A model generated the notes under the pieces. It was not told where the DNA came from and did not search any database. It was given only the letters and a program-made list of their open reading frames with translations. A stretch of DNA of 64,000 nucleotides, from assembly GCA_030762175.1 (NCBI GenBank), contig CM060831.1:31323001-31387000 (forward strand), written 5' to 3'. Shown in pieces: positions 47,240 to 59,148 of this stretch (position 1 is its first letter; each line of letters opens with the position of its first letter). The translations under genes were made by a program, and so were the position numbers. The DNA is from Metallyticus violacea. Lineage: Eukaryota > Arthropoda > Insecta > Mantodea > Metallyticidae.

Positions 47240-48060
47240 ATTCTATATCTTGAGACACCTTTCAGCGAGGTTTGTTATTCCGCGAGATATCAGATTCTGG
47301 ATTTTGATGCGAAGAACTCTGTGTTACTTCAGTGTTTTTGAAATGTCTTCCACGCAGCAGATGGGTCACGCACGGCAATCTGAAGGCGCAAGATCAGAGC
47401 TCTATGCTGAGTGTGGTAGCAGTTCGATCACTTCCAGTTCCTGCATTTTTTTCATGGTTGTTCGAGCGGTATGGGATCTCGTATTGTCCTGCTGCAAGAG
47501 AACTTTATTTTAATTAACTAATGCTGGGTATCTCTGTCTCAAAACTGCATTAATTCTTTTAAGTTGTTGAGAGTAAAGATTCGCATCGAGAACACAAACT
47601 CCCACTGAATCACACCTTCAAAATTCCACCAGACACATAACATTACCTTGAGGCCGAATCGATTTGCTTAGCGATGACTTTGGCAGGCTGGCGTGGACCG
47701 AGGTGTCAGGTTTGCGGTAATATACGCATTTTTTATCACCGGTGACACTTTTCCTAATAAATCTATAATCCATGGAATATGCAGTAAGCTGACGACAGAT
47801 ATCCACTCAGCGTTGGGCCTTTCAGGTGCCAATTCATGAAGTACAGCTATACAGCTCCTGTAGAATTGTTTACGTTTCTTAGCATGGCGACGTGTGGACT
47901 ATTTTTATTCACCAAAACTCTCAGTATATTCTGAATATTCCATACCTTAGGTTCCATAACGTGGTAAATGTTCATGCTTTCTTCTCCATTAGTGAAACGC
48001 TGGAACTAACGTTGTGCTTAACGCTCATAATATCACTTTCCCCCTTCATTTCGTAATTCT
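47240..48060 (-). pseudogene. mariner transposase relic
   Basis: On the minus strand SVTGDKKCVYYRKPDTSVHA (47745-47690) is the first catalytic-Asp region (TGDEKW.YY in the family). It is followed by KSIRPQGNVMCLVEF (47665-47620), the KKVMLCVWWD block, and then GVIQWEFVFSMR (about 47618-47580). The Asp is retained, but frames and stops are broken before the HDN block. The upstream N-terminal part is only vaguely readable to about 48060. Confidence 0.62.
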
Positions 48061-48603
48061 TCGAGCCGCAGCAATAGCTTTAAATGTTGTCTTTAATAGA
48101 ACTCTAATTTCTAATTATTAATAACTATTTATTAACAACTGACCACTGCAACATGCTCACAATATACACAGTAATAATCATGGCATACTGTAGATAACAT
48201 TATGAAAAATCTTAGAAAACACTAAACTTAAAAAGTGGCATTCCCTATGCGGAACTTAATACATTGATATGATGTATGTTTACTTATAGCTTTTTAAGAA
48301 AAATAATATACAAATCGCAATTAATTACTCATATTATTGGCAATATACTTGTCAGAAATGTAATTTTATGAAAACTACATGAAACGTCAACATTTTACCA
48401 GAATTATACATTTATGAATTTCTTCAAAACGCCAACAGAAATTTCCAGGTAATCGAACTTCAAACCTTACTATGGTTGCGGTTGACAGGCCGCATATGCT
48501 TTAAATTGAAGTTTTCGTTCGCAATAGTCATTTACGTGCACAGTAAGTAAATGATAAATGCACATATTTGTTAGTGATTTTTATACCGTCGGGAGATTAT
48601 TTT
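48061..48603. other. No recognised content
   Basis: Nothing assigned. Confidence 0.5.
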
Positions 48604-48849
48604 TATTTGATTTATTTATGGACACTCTTTAACATCTCAGGTCATCAGCGTCCTATTCAATTCAGGGCGTGAAACGGCCGACAAATTTTGCTCAAAGGCT
48701 TCTTCTTTCAGGCTTGCAAGTTGTTTTTTTGTGCCATAAATGTACGACACGGGACCCATGGCTTTACTTTTCTTCCTAAGGAAGCCATACTTAGGATTTT
48801 TACACCCGAAAAAATCCATCGATCCTGGCCGGGTTTGAATCCGCCCACC
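48604..48849 (-). mobile_element. SINE1 copy 10, 5'-truncated
   Basis: Minus orientation, tail at 48604, reading to the B-box complement GGGTTTGAATCC at 48841. The rest of the tRNA-like head is lost. Confidence 0.8.
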
Positions 48850-50668
48850 TGGCATAATAACTAAGATTCGACATATTCCCGTTAATGCCAGTTCAAGTTT
48901 TAGCCTTGGAAGTGTACTGGAAACAAAACCTCCAGGATATGGCTATAGAAAGATAACTACACAATTCGGGAAAAGAATGGTTTACAATTTCCAACAGATT
49001 TATTAAACAATAATACTGTAAATACAATACACATGTCGAAATTTTGATCTTGAAAAACAGCAAAGTTACTCGCGTTGCGTATAAATCAGCAATAACAATT
49101 GCAAAAGGTACGCGCTCTCAAATATTACCCCAATAAAATACAATAAATTGAATAAAAAAGTATACATGCATGGACACAAGCATTTAATATAATTTCCTTT
49201 TCAAACAACAAGTAAAAGAATTTGGATGCTGCCCAAAATGACAATTAAATTGACTTGTAAATCCCAGTTTCCTATTCATTAAGATTATTACAACGAAAAC
49301 TGTACACTAATACAGTCACATACATTTTACTGTAATACAATAAAACTTTAAGTGCTTATCATTCGGGGAAACCGCCGGGCCTAACAATTTTGAAGAAAAG
49401 GACGAAAGCAGTGCCATCCACACTGTCCCGGAGACGACTCTTGTGCGGAAGGAAGATGTGAGTTAACCTGCCTATCAGAACGCTTTCGTCATACCATGGT
49501 AAAGCTTTCGATGGGCGGAAAGGTGAATAACCTGGTGAGACCAGATAAACAGAATAAGGAAGGGGAGAGGAGACGGGTCAGACAGGAAGGAAACGCGTGT
49601 CCCTCTGTAATTGGAACCGAGTTGCTGTAGCTGCAGTGATTAATTTTTATAAGTCAATAATGCAACATGAAATTGGCAGCTCACCGCCCACAATGAAAAC
49701 CAGATTACTATAGCGACCTATCTACTCAACATGTTATAAAAGATTTCCTAGGAAGAATGAACACATTGTAATCCATAGAGAATTTCCTTTGTGCAATGAA
49801 AGTCGCTGTAAAACATTCTTTACAACAGCTAGCTCCATTAGAATAATTACTTCTTATTTTCGCCAATATAGCATTTAACTGCAACAAGAGAAAATTTGTA
49901 AAAATGAGAAAATAATTATAAAAAAAGAGACAAATAGGCAGAATAGTACGAAATATTCAGAAAAGCATTAAGAAGGACAAAAAAATTAAAAAATAATAAA
50001 AATAAAAAAATGAAACCTTATAATGTTTGATAGTTCAGGAATATCATTTATATACATTTAATTTTTTTTCTGACAAACAGACATTTTGCTATAATTCCGG
50101 GCTCTAGTTATAACCGTACCACGTCACTGGTTATGCTAGCGTATTCTCTGTTTCCCCCTAGCTGCGGAGTCATTTATGCCACGCCCGTTACTTCATTGCA
50201 ATTTTATCTGTAGTCCTACCTGTATTTAGGATACACTTTTCGGTTTTAACGCCTTTATCTTTTGTTTTATTATTCTTGTCGTGAATCCATTTATAAATTT
50301 ATCATAGATTTGATGAAATCCTTAAAAATTGCAAGATTCCAAATATATAATTTTAATGAAAAAACTAAAGGGCTGTATTTACAGTTAATACAATATTATT
50401 TACATATTGTTTGTACCTAATATTCCTTCTTGTTTTAATTGTTATTATTTATTTTTCGTTAAAATAATGTGTGTTAGCTATTACTCTTTAAAAGCATTTT
50501 AATAAATGATTATATGTAATATAACCCAACAGTCATCAGGCTACCTCAGAAACAAGAGGTGTTAGTTTAAAATAAGTGATTAGATCTAGATGATGCTAGA
50601 GGAAAGAGCAGGACAGATAGAAAACTATAATTAGCAAAAATTTAGAGCATAGGTGAAGAGATTATTAT
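48850..50668. other. No recognised gene; GC-richer island inside
   Basis: Bases 49360-49640 are clearly less AT-rich than their flanks but have no long open frame and match no repeat here. Confidence 0.4.
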
Positions 50669-50678
50669 TCCTCTGATT

Positions 50679-50711
50679 TAACGGGCGTTAAACACTACTC
50701 AAAAAAAAAAA
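50679..50711 (+). mobile_element. SINE2 33-bp end fragment with TSD
   Basis: Contains only the last bases of SINE2 (ACGGGCGTTAAACACTACTC) plus an A-run. Flanked by TCCTCTGATT at 50669-50678 and 50712-50721. Reads as an extreme 5' truncation during retroposition. Confidence 0.65.
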
Positions 50712-50721
50712 TCCTCTGATT

Positions 50722-50860
50722 CAGTCAGGGAGGATTGGCTTTTAATAATGCAATTAGTCGCGAGATTAATTAGGACTGCAAAGAGGAGAGAGAAGTCAGG
50801 GAGTATGGTCCTGATAGGAATCGAACCCAGACCTCCTGCTCGTGCGGGATAGCTTTTATG
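50722..50860 (-). mobile_element. SINE2 head fragments
   Basis: The minus-strand SINE2 head (GGTCCTGATAGGAATCGAAC, CAGACCTCCTGCTC) lies at 50800-50848. A second CAGTCAGGGAGGAT piece at 50722-50735 is separated from it by unrelated or filler sequence. Broken and partly duplicated copy. Confidence 0.55.
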
Positions 50861-51059
50861 TGAAAACTCGGTAGTGACCAGAGATAATAATTAAATATGT
50901 TGCATCAGCTGTGTGTTGTGCTACGCCATGCACCGCGGAGTGATGTATTTTGGAGAGAAGTAACAGTGAGCACATTTTATACACGGGCTAATTTATAAAT
51001 GGAAATTGTTTTCACATTAGCCGTGTATAGGACATAAGTTGAAAATGAAGAATCAAACT

Positions 51060-51275
51060 TGAAAAATTCGGGTCATGGCCGGGATTCAAACCATGGATCT
51101 TTGGGGCTCCATACCGACGTCCTGAAGAACTGAGTTCCTTATCCTCCTAGCACACACGGAAACACGAACCTCTCTCATTATCCCATCAGATGACCGGCCC
51201 CAAAGGATTTGAATTCGGGACCTCCCGAATGCAAGTCTCAAGTAACCGCATGCATGAATCACCCCGCTCAGTATG
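51060..51275 (-). mobile_element. SINE3 head fragment(s)
   Basis: On the minus strand GCGGGGTGATTCATGCATGC, GAGGTCCCGAATTCAAATCC and GGGGCCGGTCATCTGA (51265-51180) form a tRNA-like head matching the other SINE3 copies. A second B-box-like complement GGGATTCAAACC at 51081 suggests another partial head. Confidence 0.5.
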
Positions 51276-51714
51276 TCTCATTATAGTTACATAAGATGAG
51301 ATCTGGTGTTGTCCTACAGTGGATATCCCATTTTTCCTATATTTATTTCAACGTTTCTTACATTTGTCATTTTGGAGCATGAATGAATGAATTTATTTTA
51401 CAATTATTACAACAACATATTCTCAATTTACAATATCAACTATATCTTTAGATACATTATCTACCTACTCTTTTACTCTAAATCCTAGCAACATCATCAA
51501 AAACACAATTTCCTACCTCGTTAACCACGTGGTTGTGTGACTTCAACTTTGGAGTATAGTTTCCTATTAGGAAGCGCCAAGAGGGGTTGCATTGATACCA
51601 CAAGTTCCCATTGGAACCACATACGCAGATCTCATGGGTACCATTTCCGCAGAGTCCAAATGAGAATGAAGCACATGATGGGCCAGAATCACAAATGGAA
51701 ATGCTTAGCATAAT
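51276..51714. other. No recognised content
   Basis: A 77-codon minus-strand open frame (51711-51478) with several Cys has no family I recognise. Confidence 0.35.
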
Positions 51715-51746
51715 ATATTTCTTTTTCTTCTTCTTCTTTTTCTTTT

Positions 51747-51778
<32 letters not shown>

Positions 51779-51917
51779 TTCTTCTTCCTCCTCTTCCTCT
51801 TCTTATTTCTCTTCTTCCTCTTCCTCTGCCTCTCCCTTTCCTCTTCTTCTTCTTCCTCTTCCTCTTCTTCTTCCTCTTCCTCTCCCTCTTCTTCTTCCTC
51901 TTTCTCTTCTTCTTCTT
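51715..51917 (+). repeat. Polypyrimidine (CTT/CCT)n tract
   Basis: About 200 bases of almost only C and T on the plus strand. The few exceptions are an A near 51805 and a G near 51828. The strand asymmetry allows triplex formation. Any long open frame here is a repeat artefact. Confidence 0.95.
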
Positions 51918-53339
51918 AAATTTTAAACACAATACTTTTCACTCGTCCTTTTATTATCTCTGCTGAAATTGTAAAACAGTACGAGAGAACAAGACGACCA
52001 AATTAAATGGGTGATTCACGTGCATTTTACAAAAGCATTTCTAAAGTTTAACAAGTAAAATAATTTATTTTTATCGATTCAACATTGTAATCGACTATCA
52101 CTTTATCTATACTCAAATATACATTTCAAAAAAGCGCTTGACAATTTTCACACTACGATATCTATTTTCTCCTAATTTTTTAACCATTATTTTCAATAAA
52201 TTTGCATTTCTTCTTATGCATTTTATCGTTTCTTTGCTTTTTACTTCTTTACTATCTCCATTCTTACTTTGTTCTACTATTTGCTTTGTTTTACCTCTTT
52301 CCGTTGTTAGATTCATCTCATATGTGTAAAATTTGTAGGATTTGTCGACATCAGCTGCGTTCTGAAATTCAAGGCTCTTAAGAAAGGGAGCTTTAGCTAA
52401 AGAATACGAGATTTATTGCACGAAATTTCCGATGCGGAAGAATTTTAATAAGGTGCAATTAATAACTGCGCAGTCTTCGTAACGGAAAATGGATTTTTAA
52501 TTTTGTAAGGAACTAATGACAAGTGAGTGCCAAGGGATATAAATTCCATTTTCTCGGTAATAGATTAAAGAAGCTTTAAAATAAGGAGCTCAAATTAATT
52601 AATTGCAAAACTACATCTGGTGTAATTAACTCTGTGATGATCATATATTAAACAAGCCTTCATAGAAGTTGGTGTTAATTGCTTACTGTGAAAGTAAGCA
52701 ATTAACACTCAGGAAGTCAAGTGCGATATTGCGTTGTGGTCAGAGCAGCCTGGAGACTCTAAGTCCGTTTCTCGGTTGTTTTCCACACATTTTTTTGGAA
52801 AACTTTCATGACACAAACTGATATGTAACACTTTGCGATGACTTCGAACTTCAAGTGCAATTGTGGCACATGTGCGCTAATGGAGAATAATGACACGTGA
52901 CTCCTTGTTCTGTTGGCTTCCGATAAGCATGTAATTTCGTAAAGATCCAAACATGTGACTAACGCTTGGTTTCTAGATAACATTGATACATCCATATTTA
53001 TCATCTGTTACGATTTAGAAACATAGCGAAAGTTACAATTTTAGTAACAACATTCTACTTGAGCGTTCATTGAACCTTAAATAATAATTTTTTTTCTTCC
53101 CCATCAAATATTAAGGAATATCTCTAAGCCCTTAAAATCCAATCGCGGATCTCTACAAGGACGATGTTTTCTGCAATCACTGCCGTCGAAGGTCTTCCGT
53201 TTCTCTATTCGTCCAATATCTTTTAAAATTAGCGAGAACCTATTGGTAACTGTTATAACGCAGATCCCCTAAATCACTGTAAGTCTCTGAAGATAGTTTC
53301 TGGTTTAAGCAACATTTTAAATGGAAATAAATTATTGCA
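51918..53339. other. No recognised gene
   Basis: Contains the perfect hairpin at 52672-52708; otherwise nothing assigned. Confidence 0.5.
52672..52708. repeat. Perfect 16-bp inverted repeat, 5-nt loop
   Basis: Arms GTGTTAATTGCTTACT (52672-52687) and AGTAAGCAATTAACAC (52693-52708) are exact reverse complements around GTGAA. Too short for a microRNA precursor. It may be the core of a tiny palindromic element. Confidence 0.9.
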
Positions 53340-53620
53340 GGTAACGATCATAGCGAGAATGCAGGACGACAGATGGAGTATAAGACACCAAGTGCGACAC
53401 GCGCTTAGGCAAACGACACAGAGGCAGGCCAAGATGGAAATGGGAAGACTTCCACGTGGCACAGGCAGGTCCACAATGGTCCAGAGAAGGAATACAAGAA
53501 AACAATCGAACGTCATTTGTTCATCTGATGAACAAAAGTGTAACAAAGTGTAGCATACAGGGTAATACCAATGTATACAACCGTAATGCGAATTAGCTCA
53601 TCGTATTAGCAAATAAGGGA
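53340..53620 (+). pseudogene. Non-LTR retrotransposon ORF2 C-terminal fragment
   Basis: Begins TIIARMQDDRWSIR; after a frameshift near 53388 it reads RLGKRHRGRPRWKWEDFHVA, then AGPQWSREGIQENN. The HIARMxDxRW...GKRxRGRPxxRWxDD pattern is the tail of reverse-transcriptase polyproteins. It stops just before the (AGT)n array. Confidence 0.6.
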
Positions 53621-53667
53621 ATCCTCTTGTAGGAGACCTTTTGACTTTTTAGGGACGTATGGGCTTA

Positions 53668-54815
<1,148 letters not shown>

Positions 54816-55067
54816 TTTCGCCCTAGATCCATTGCACAGCATTGAATTATTTGCACAAGTGTGCACTGTTGTAGGGGCAGCAACGGCAGTAGCTACGATG
54901 GCTTACAGTTAAACATATTGGCTACCACATTACACATGTATTTACACATTACAGTAAAGAGTTTACTCAGATCCAGAAACTTTTTGGTATTTTTCGTAGC
55001 AGTGTGTAAAGTTCGGTTTTTAAAGCCGCTTTATAACTAATATATCAATTTCATTTTAGATGTGGCA

Positions 55068-56270
55068 AACACAGATTTAGTTAAAAGTCCCACATCACCA
55101 AAATAACTTTTGAAGCATGCGATTCAGTGACGTGAAATTCGGTGCTTGGGGATAGTCTTATGCTGCGACCTCAAAAATTAATATGCAACCTTTTTTTTCT
55201 TCCAGTTTAATCGGTAGTAGCTCCAATTCTCTAATTTTAAATGGAGTGCCCAATATATTTTTACATTTTCGAATAATGCTCATTAAGAATTTTTCAAAGA
55301 TTCCCTACACTACATACTTACAAAATGATTGTTGCTAAATCAAGAAAAAAAAAATAATAAAAATAAAAAGGAACGAAAAATAAAATGCTCCTTCCTTAAC
55401 AAAAACAAACCAACGTTCTAATCCTGTGTTGAAAATGGAATCCTTCAATTGCTTGACAGTGTGACAGTCGATCATAGAAAACATTTAAGAAATTCACTTA
55501 AACAGACTTTAGCAATGTCTTGCACCGCTTCCATTACTCCACTAATTTTTTTTTTTTTTTTGGGTCTTTCTCGATATATTACTGACTTCAAATGCTCCCA
55601 CAAAAAGGAATTCAAAAGTGACAAAGCTGAGGATCTTGCTGGACACTCTATATGATCTTTCCTACGATACATCGTTAAGGAAAAATCTTGGAAATAGATG
55701 TCATCTGTGGGTAGCCCATGCTTGCATCTGTGCATTTAACTGTGATCGCACTTATACACGGTAGCAATAAGAATAATGAAAATAAATTTATTACTTATTG
55801 AAAAATACTTTAAAAAACAAACCAGTTAACTGAACTAAGTACATGTTAACCTAGAATTAAATAAATGTTGTTTAAATACATGTCGAATTAATAAACACGA
55901 CTCCCTATATACAAAAACAAAGAATAGTATTAAAAGCTATTACTGGCAAAACATACTAAACAAAAGAAGGATTTTATTATTAGCTACACATTTTGTTTTC
56001 CTGATTTAACAACAATAAATTTATACGGAAGGATTTAGTGTGGGTGCTTTTTGAAAAGTTCCTAATAAGCATTATTCGAAAACGTAAATATATATTGGAT
56101 ATTTCATTTAATGAGTTACTTCCGGTATAAAAAAGTCGGTATTATCAATTTTGAGTTCTCAGTATATGGCTATCGCTACATGCCGAATTTCATGTCACGA
56201 ACCGCATGCTTCTAAAGTTATTTAGGAGATGTCATGCTTTTAACTAACTTTGTAATCTTACCCTACGCCT
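55068..56270 (-). mobile_element. DNA transposon remnant with about 115-bp inverted repeats
   Basis: Left arm 55068-55195 and right arm 56145-56270 are inverted copies. Shared blocks are TTTAGTTAAAAG, AAAATAACTTTTGAAGCATGCG and GTGAAATTCGG, with scattered differences. The minus strand inside reads NSFLWEHLKSVIYRERPKKK (about 55617-55558), matching the FLWGHLKxxVY segment of Tc1/mariner-type transposases, followed by a run of Lys from a poly-T tract. Outer limits are uncertain: the arms may be subterminal, with the right terminus nearer 56345. Confidence 0.6.
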
Positions 56271-58020
56271 TGTAATATAACTAAATGTCCAGTTTTCACG
56301 GTTTCAGACTTTCTAAACTGACACTTTATTTTTAACCACCCGGTATAACTTGTCTATTGAGCTAACATTTTAATGCCTGCTTAAAAGTTCGCTTATGAGA
56401 ATATTAACTTATTCATTAGGCTGTAGGCGATATTTTCCTCTATATTTTTAAACTCTTTCAGATTGCACAACCTCATTTTCAATATTAATGAAAGCTGTTT
56501 ACATTTACTAGTATTTTTACTTACATTTATTTCAATTTCGCTACAAATATATGTTTTTTTTTCCTCTCTCTCTCTTTCATTAAGCACTGATTTTAGCTTT
56601 AATGTTTGGTGTTATTGATCAGATTTAATGTTTATCAATTGACTCAGAAATTTTTTTTCGTAGTTATTTTTTCAGAACTCAAGCATGTTAAACGAATTTT
56701 CTGGTTGGTCAGAATCTGTATATAAGAAGACCGTACAAAAATTGCCATCAAAGCGAAAAATATTAGTTCTGTGCGAAGATTGCAGAAAATATGAAAATAA
56801 ACAATAGGAAAGAATCAGAGGAGGAAAAATATCGTTAATAATTGCACAAACTGATCCAGAGTCCGCAGTGCCTAAAGGTATCAATCATTAATCTTTTCTG
56901 ATCAGAAAAACTTCGGAATGAAAAGAATTTGGCACGTAGCTGCTTGTCCTTATTGTGAATATAAAATGGTTCCGTTAAGTTGACAAGTAAAACTGTCTTA
57001 GCCAGGGCATTAAAGGAAGAACTTTAAAGAGAGAGGGAAAGATATTTCAGGATTTTTTCGGCCTACAAGACTTCTAATGCTGATAAAGTCTCTAGGATTG
57101 ACGATATATCAGCCCTACCCTTTCAGATGGGTAATAATTATGATTACGAGGTACTTTTCTTTAAAAGTTTTGCAGAAATTACTTCATAGACTAACAACCC
57201 AGTCCTAAAGGAAATACAGCGGCTGAGCTGGTAGGGAAGAAGGTGCAATTAAAAAGAAAATGAAGCGGAAGGGGTTTTAGTGACCAAGGAAAAAAATCTC
57301 TGACGCTGGAAGTTAGACAGTTCTTTGTTCGGAGTTATCTCTCAAGCTAATTTTAAATCCGGTACCGTAAAAAGCCTCACATTTAATTAAAAATCGACCG
57401 ATTACGCTCAACTGTTTCTGGAACAATTTGAACAGCTTCCATCCTATAGCACATAGGTGTACAACTTGAGACACGTATACCCCCAGCATACATGTCCTTT
57501 CCTTAGTTGACAAATCTTAACCTAGTCCATTTTTTGGCTTTAATGCTTCTTTAAGTATATCAACTTGAATTCTATAATTAGGTGGAATACTCATCAAAAA
57601 ACTGCATATATTGTTTTAGAAACTGCATTCAAATATGAGCTCTTCAAGGGCCTCGAATGCAGCTTAATTGCTGATGAACAGTGCGCGCATATTAATCTTG
57701 CAAGAATCTTGTGATGTTGTATCTCAGTACATCTTTATATTAGAAAATGTGATATCCAAGTGTTCAGAGTAAACTCTCAGTTCTGTAGTACACATTTCTT
57801 ATGGTGAGTAATGGTTTAATTAATACAGTGACGACGTGGAAAAGACCCCGTATATAAGTGTCTGACAGCCCGGAGTTAAATCCCGTGGAAAATGCGAGCG
57901 AGAGTGGAAATCAAAGAGAGAATAACCTGAGAAACCGTAGAAGTGGAAGGAATATACACTAGTTGTGGGAACTATTTTTGACGTTGAAACCTCTTATCGT
58001 TAAATAAGAAGTCTTGTTTA
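56271..58020. other. No recognised content
   Basis: AT-rich. A 56-codon open stretch near 57000-57165 shows no motif. Confidence 0.45.
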
Positions 58021-58034
58021 CTCCATGCAAAGAC

Positions 58035-58302
58035 TGTTGATTTGGTTTATTTACGAAAGTCCAATAATATTTCAGATCATCAGCGTCCCATTCTATTCTA
58101 TTCAGGGCGTGAAACAAATTTTGCTCAGAGGCCTCCTCTTGCAGGCTTGAGGCTCGTTTTCGTAGCGTAAATCTACGACACGAGACCAACGGCTTTGCTT
58201 CCCTTCCAAAGGAAGCCATACTTAGGAATTTTATGCCCGAAAAAATTCATCGATCTTGGGCTTAGAAGGCAAGTATGGTTACCAGCACACCACCAGGACC
58301 GA
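58035..58302 (-). mobile_element. SINE1 copy 11
   Basis: Minus orientation, with perfect TSD CTCCATGCAAAGAC at 58021-58034 and 58303-58316. The B-box part of the head and the hairpin are partly deleted, yet both ends are intact. Confidence 0.88.
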
Positions 58303-58316
58303 CTCCATGCAAAGAC

Positions 58317-58852
58317 AAATTGACATACGTGATATAGGCAGACCAAAGTAGAAATCACTTTGAATATCGACCAGGTTTTGTGTTCTGCACAAGGAAACAA
58401 GGTGTCAGCTGATATGATATTATTAATTTATTCTGCAAGTACGTTTGGGGTAATGCTTGCTCTGAATCTGGTTATACCGTAATGACAATGATTATGAGAA
58501 TCTGGCAAACATTTGAGGCATGTAGGTATCGTATTTGATTAAAAGCAGTAAATATCCTGTACACGATACTGTGCTTATGTCCCAAAGAAAATATCTAGTC
58601 ATTTTCTCTAGTCTCCCTGTACCACTTCATCATATCGCTCATCTACCTACATTATGCACCGTATTCATCAATGCAAAATCTGGTATTGGACAAAAAATCG
58701 CAGAATTGCGCAAAGCAATTTGAACAGTAATGGAAGTTTTAGTTCGGAGTGCGTTAGTCTCTCTGAAAGACATTGCAGAATTACCTATACCTATATTATG
58801 CACCTATTGTATAAAGATGCCCTTATGAATATCTCTGGTTTAAACACGATTT
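58317..58852. other. No recognised content
   Basis: Two short overlapping frames at 58535-58854 without motifs. Confidence 0.45.
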
Positions 58853-59148
58853 AGTCGGTCCTGGTGGTGTAACGGTAACCATACTTGCCTCGCAAACCCA
58901 AGATCGTGGGTTCAGTTCCGGCCAGGATCGATGGATTTTTTCGGGCATAAAAATCTTAAGTATGGCATCCTTCGGAAGGGAAGTAAAGCCGTGGGTCCCG
59001 TGTCGTACATTTACGGCACGATAAAGAACCTCAAGCCTAAAAAAAGAGGCCTCGGAACAAAATTTGTAGGCCGTTTCACGCCCTGAATAGAAAGGGACGT
59101 TGATGACCTGAGATATTAAAGAGCGTCCGTAAAGATACTAAAATAAAA
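58853..59148 (+). mobile_element. SINE1 copy 12
   Basis: Full-length plus-strand SINE1 with head AACGGTAACC and GGTTCAGTTCC boxes. The 3' hairpin has one arm changed (GGACGTT / AGCGTCC). Longer A-rich tail; no clear TSD. Confidence 0.83.

Noticed and set aside
51611..51932. Phe/Ser-rich and Arg/Lys-rich open frames
   Set aside because: Artefacts of the polypyrimidine tract, read in either direction.
52672..52708. microRNA precursor
   Set aside because: A 16-bp stem with a 5-nt loop is too short for a Drosha/Dicer substrate.
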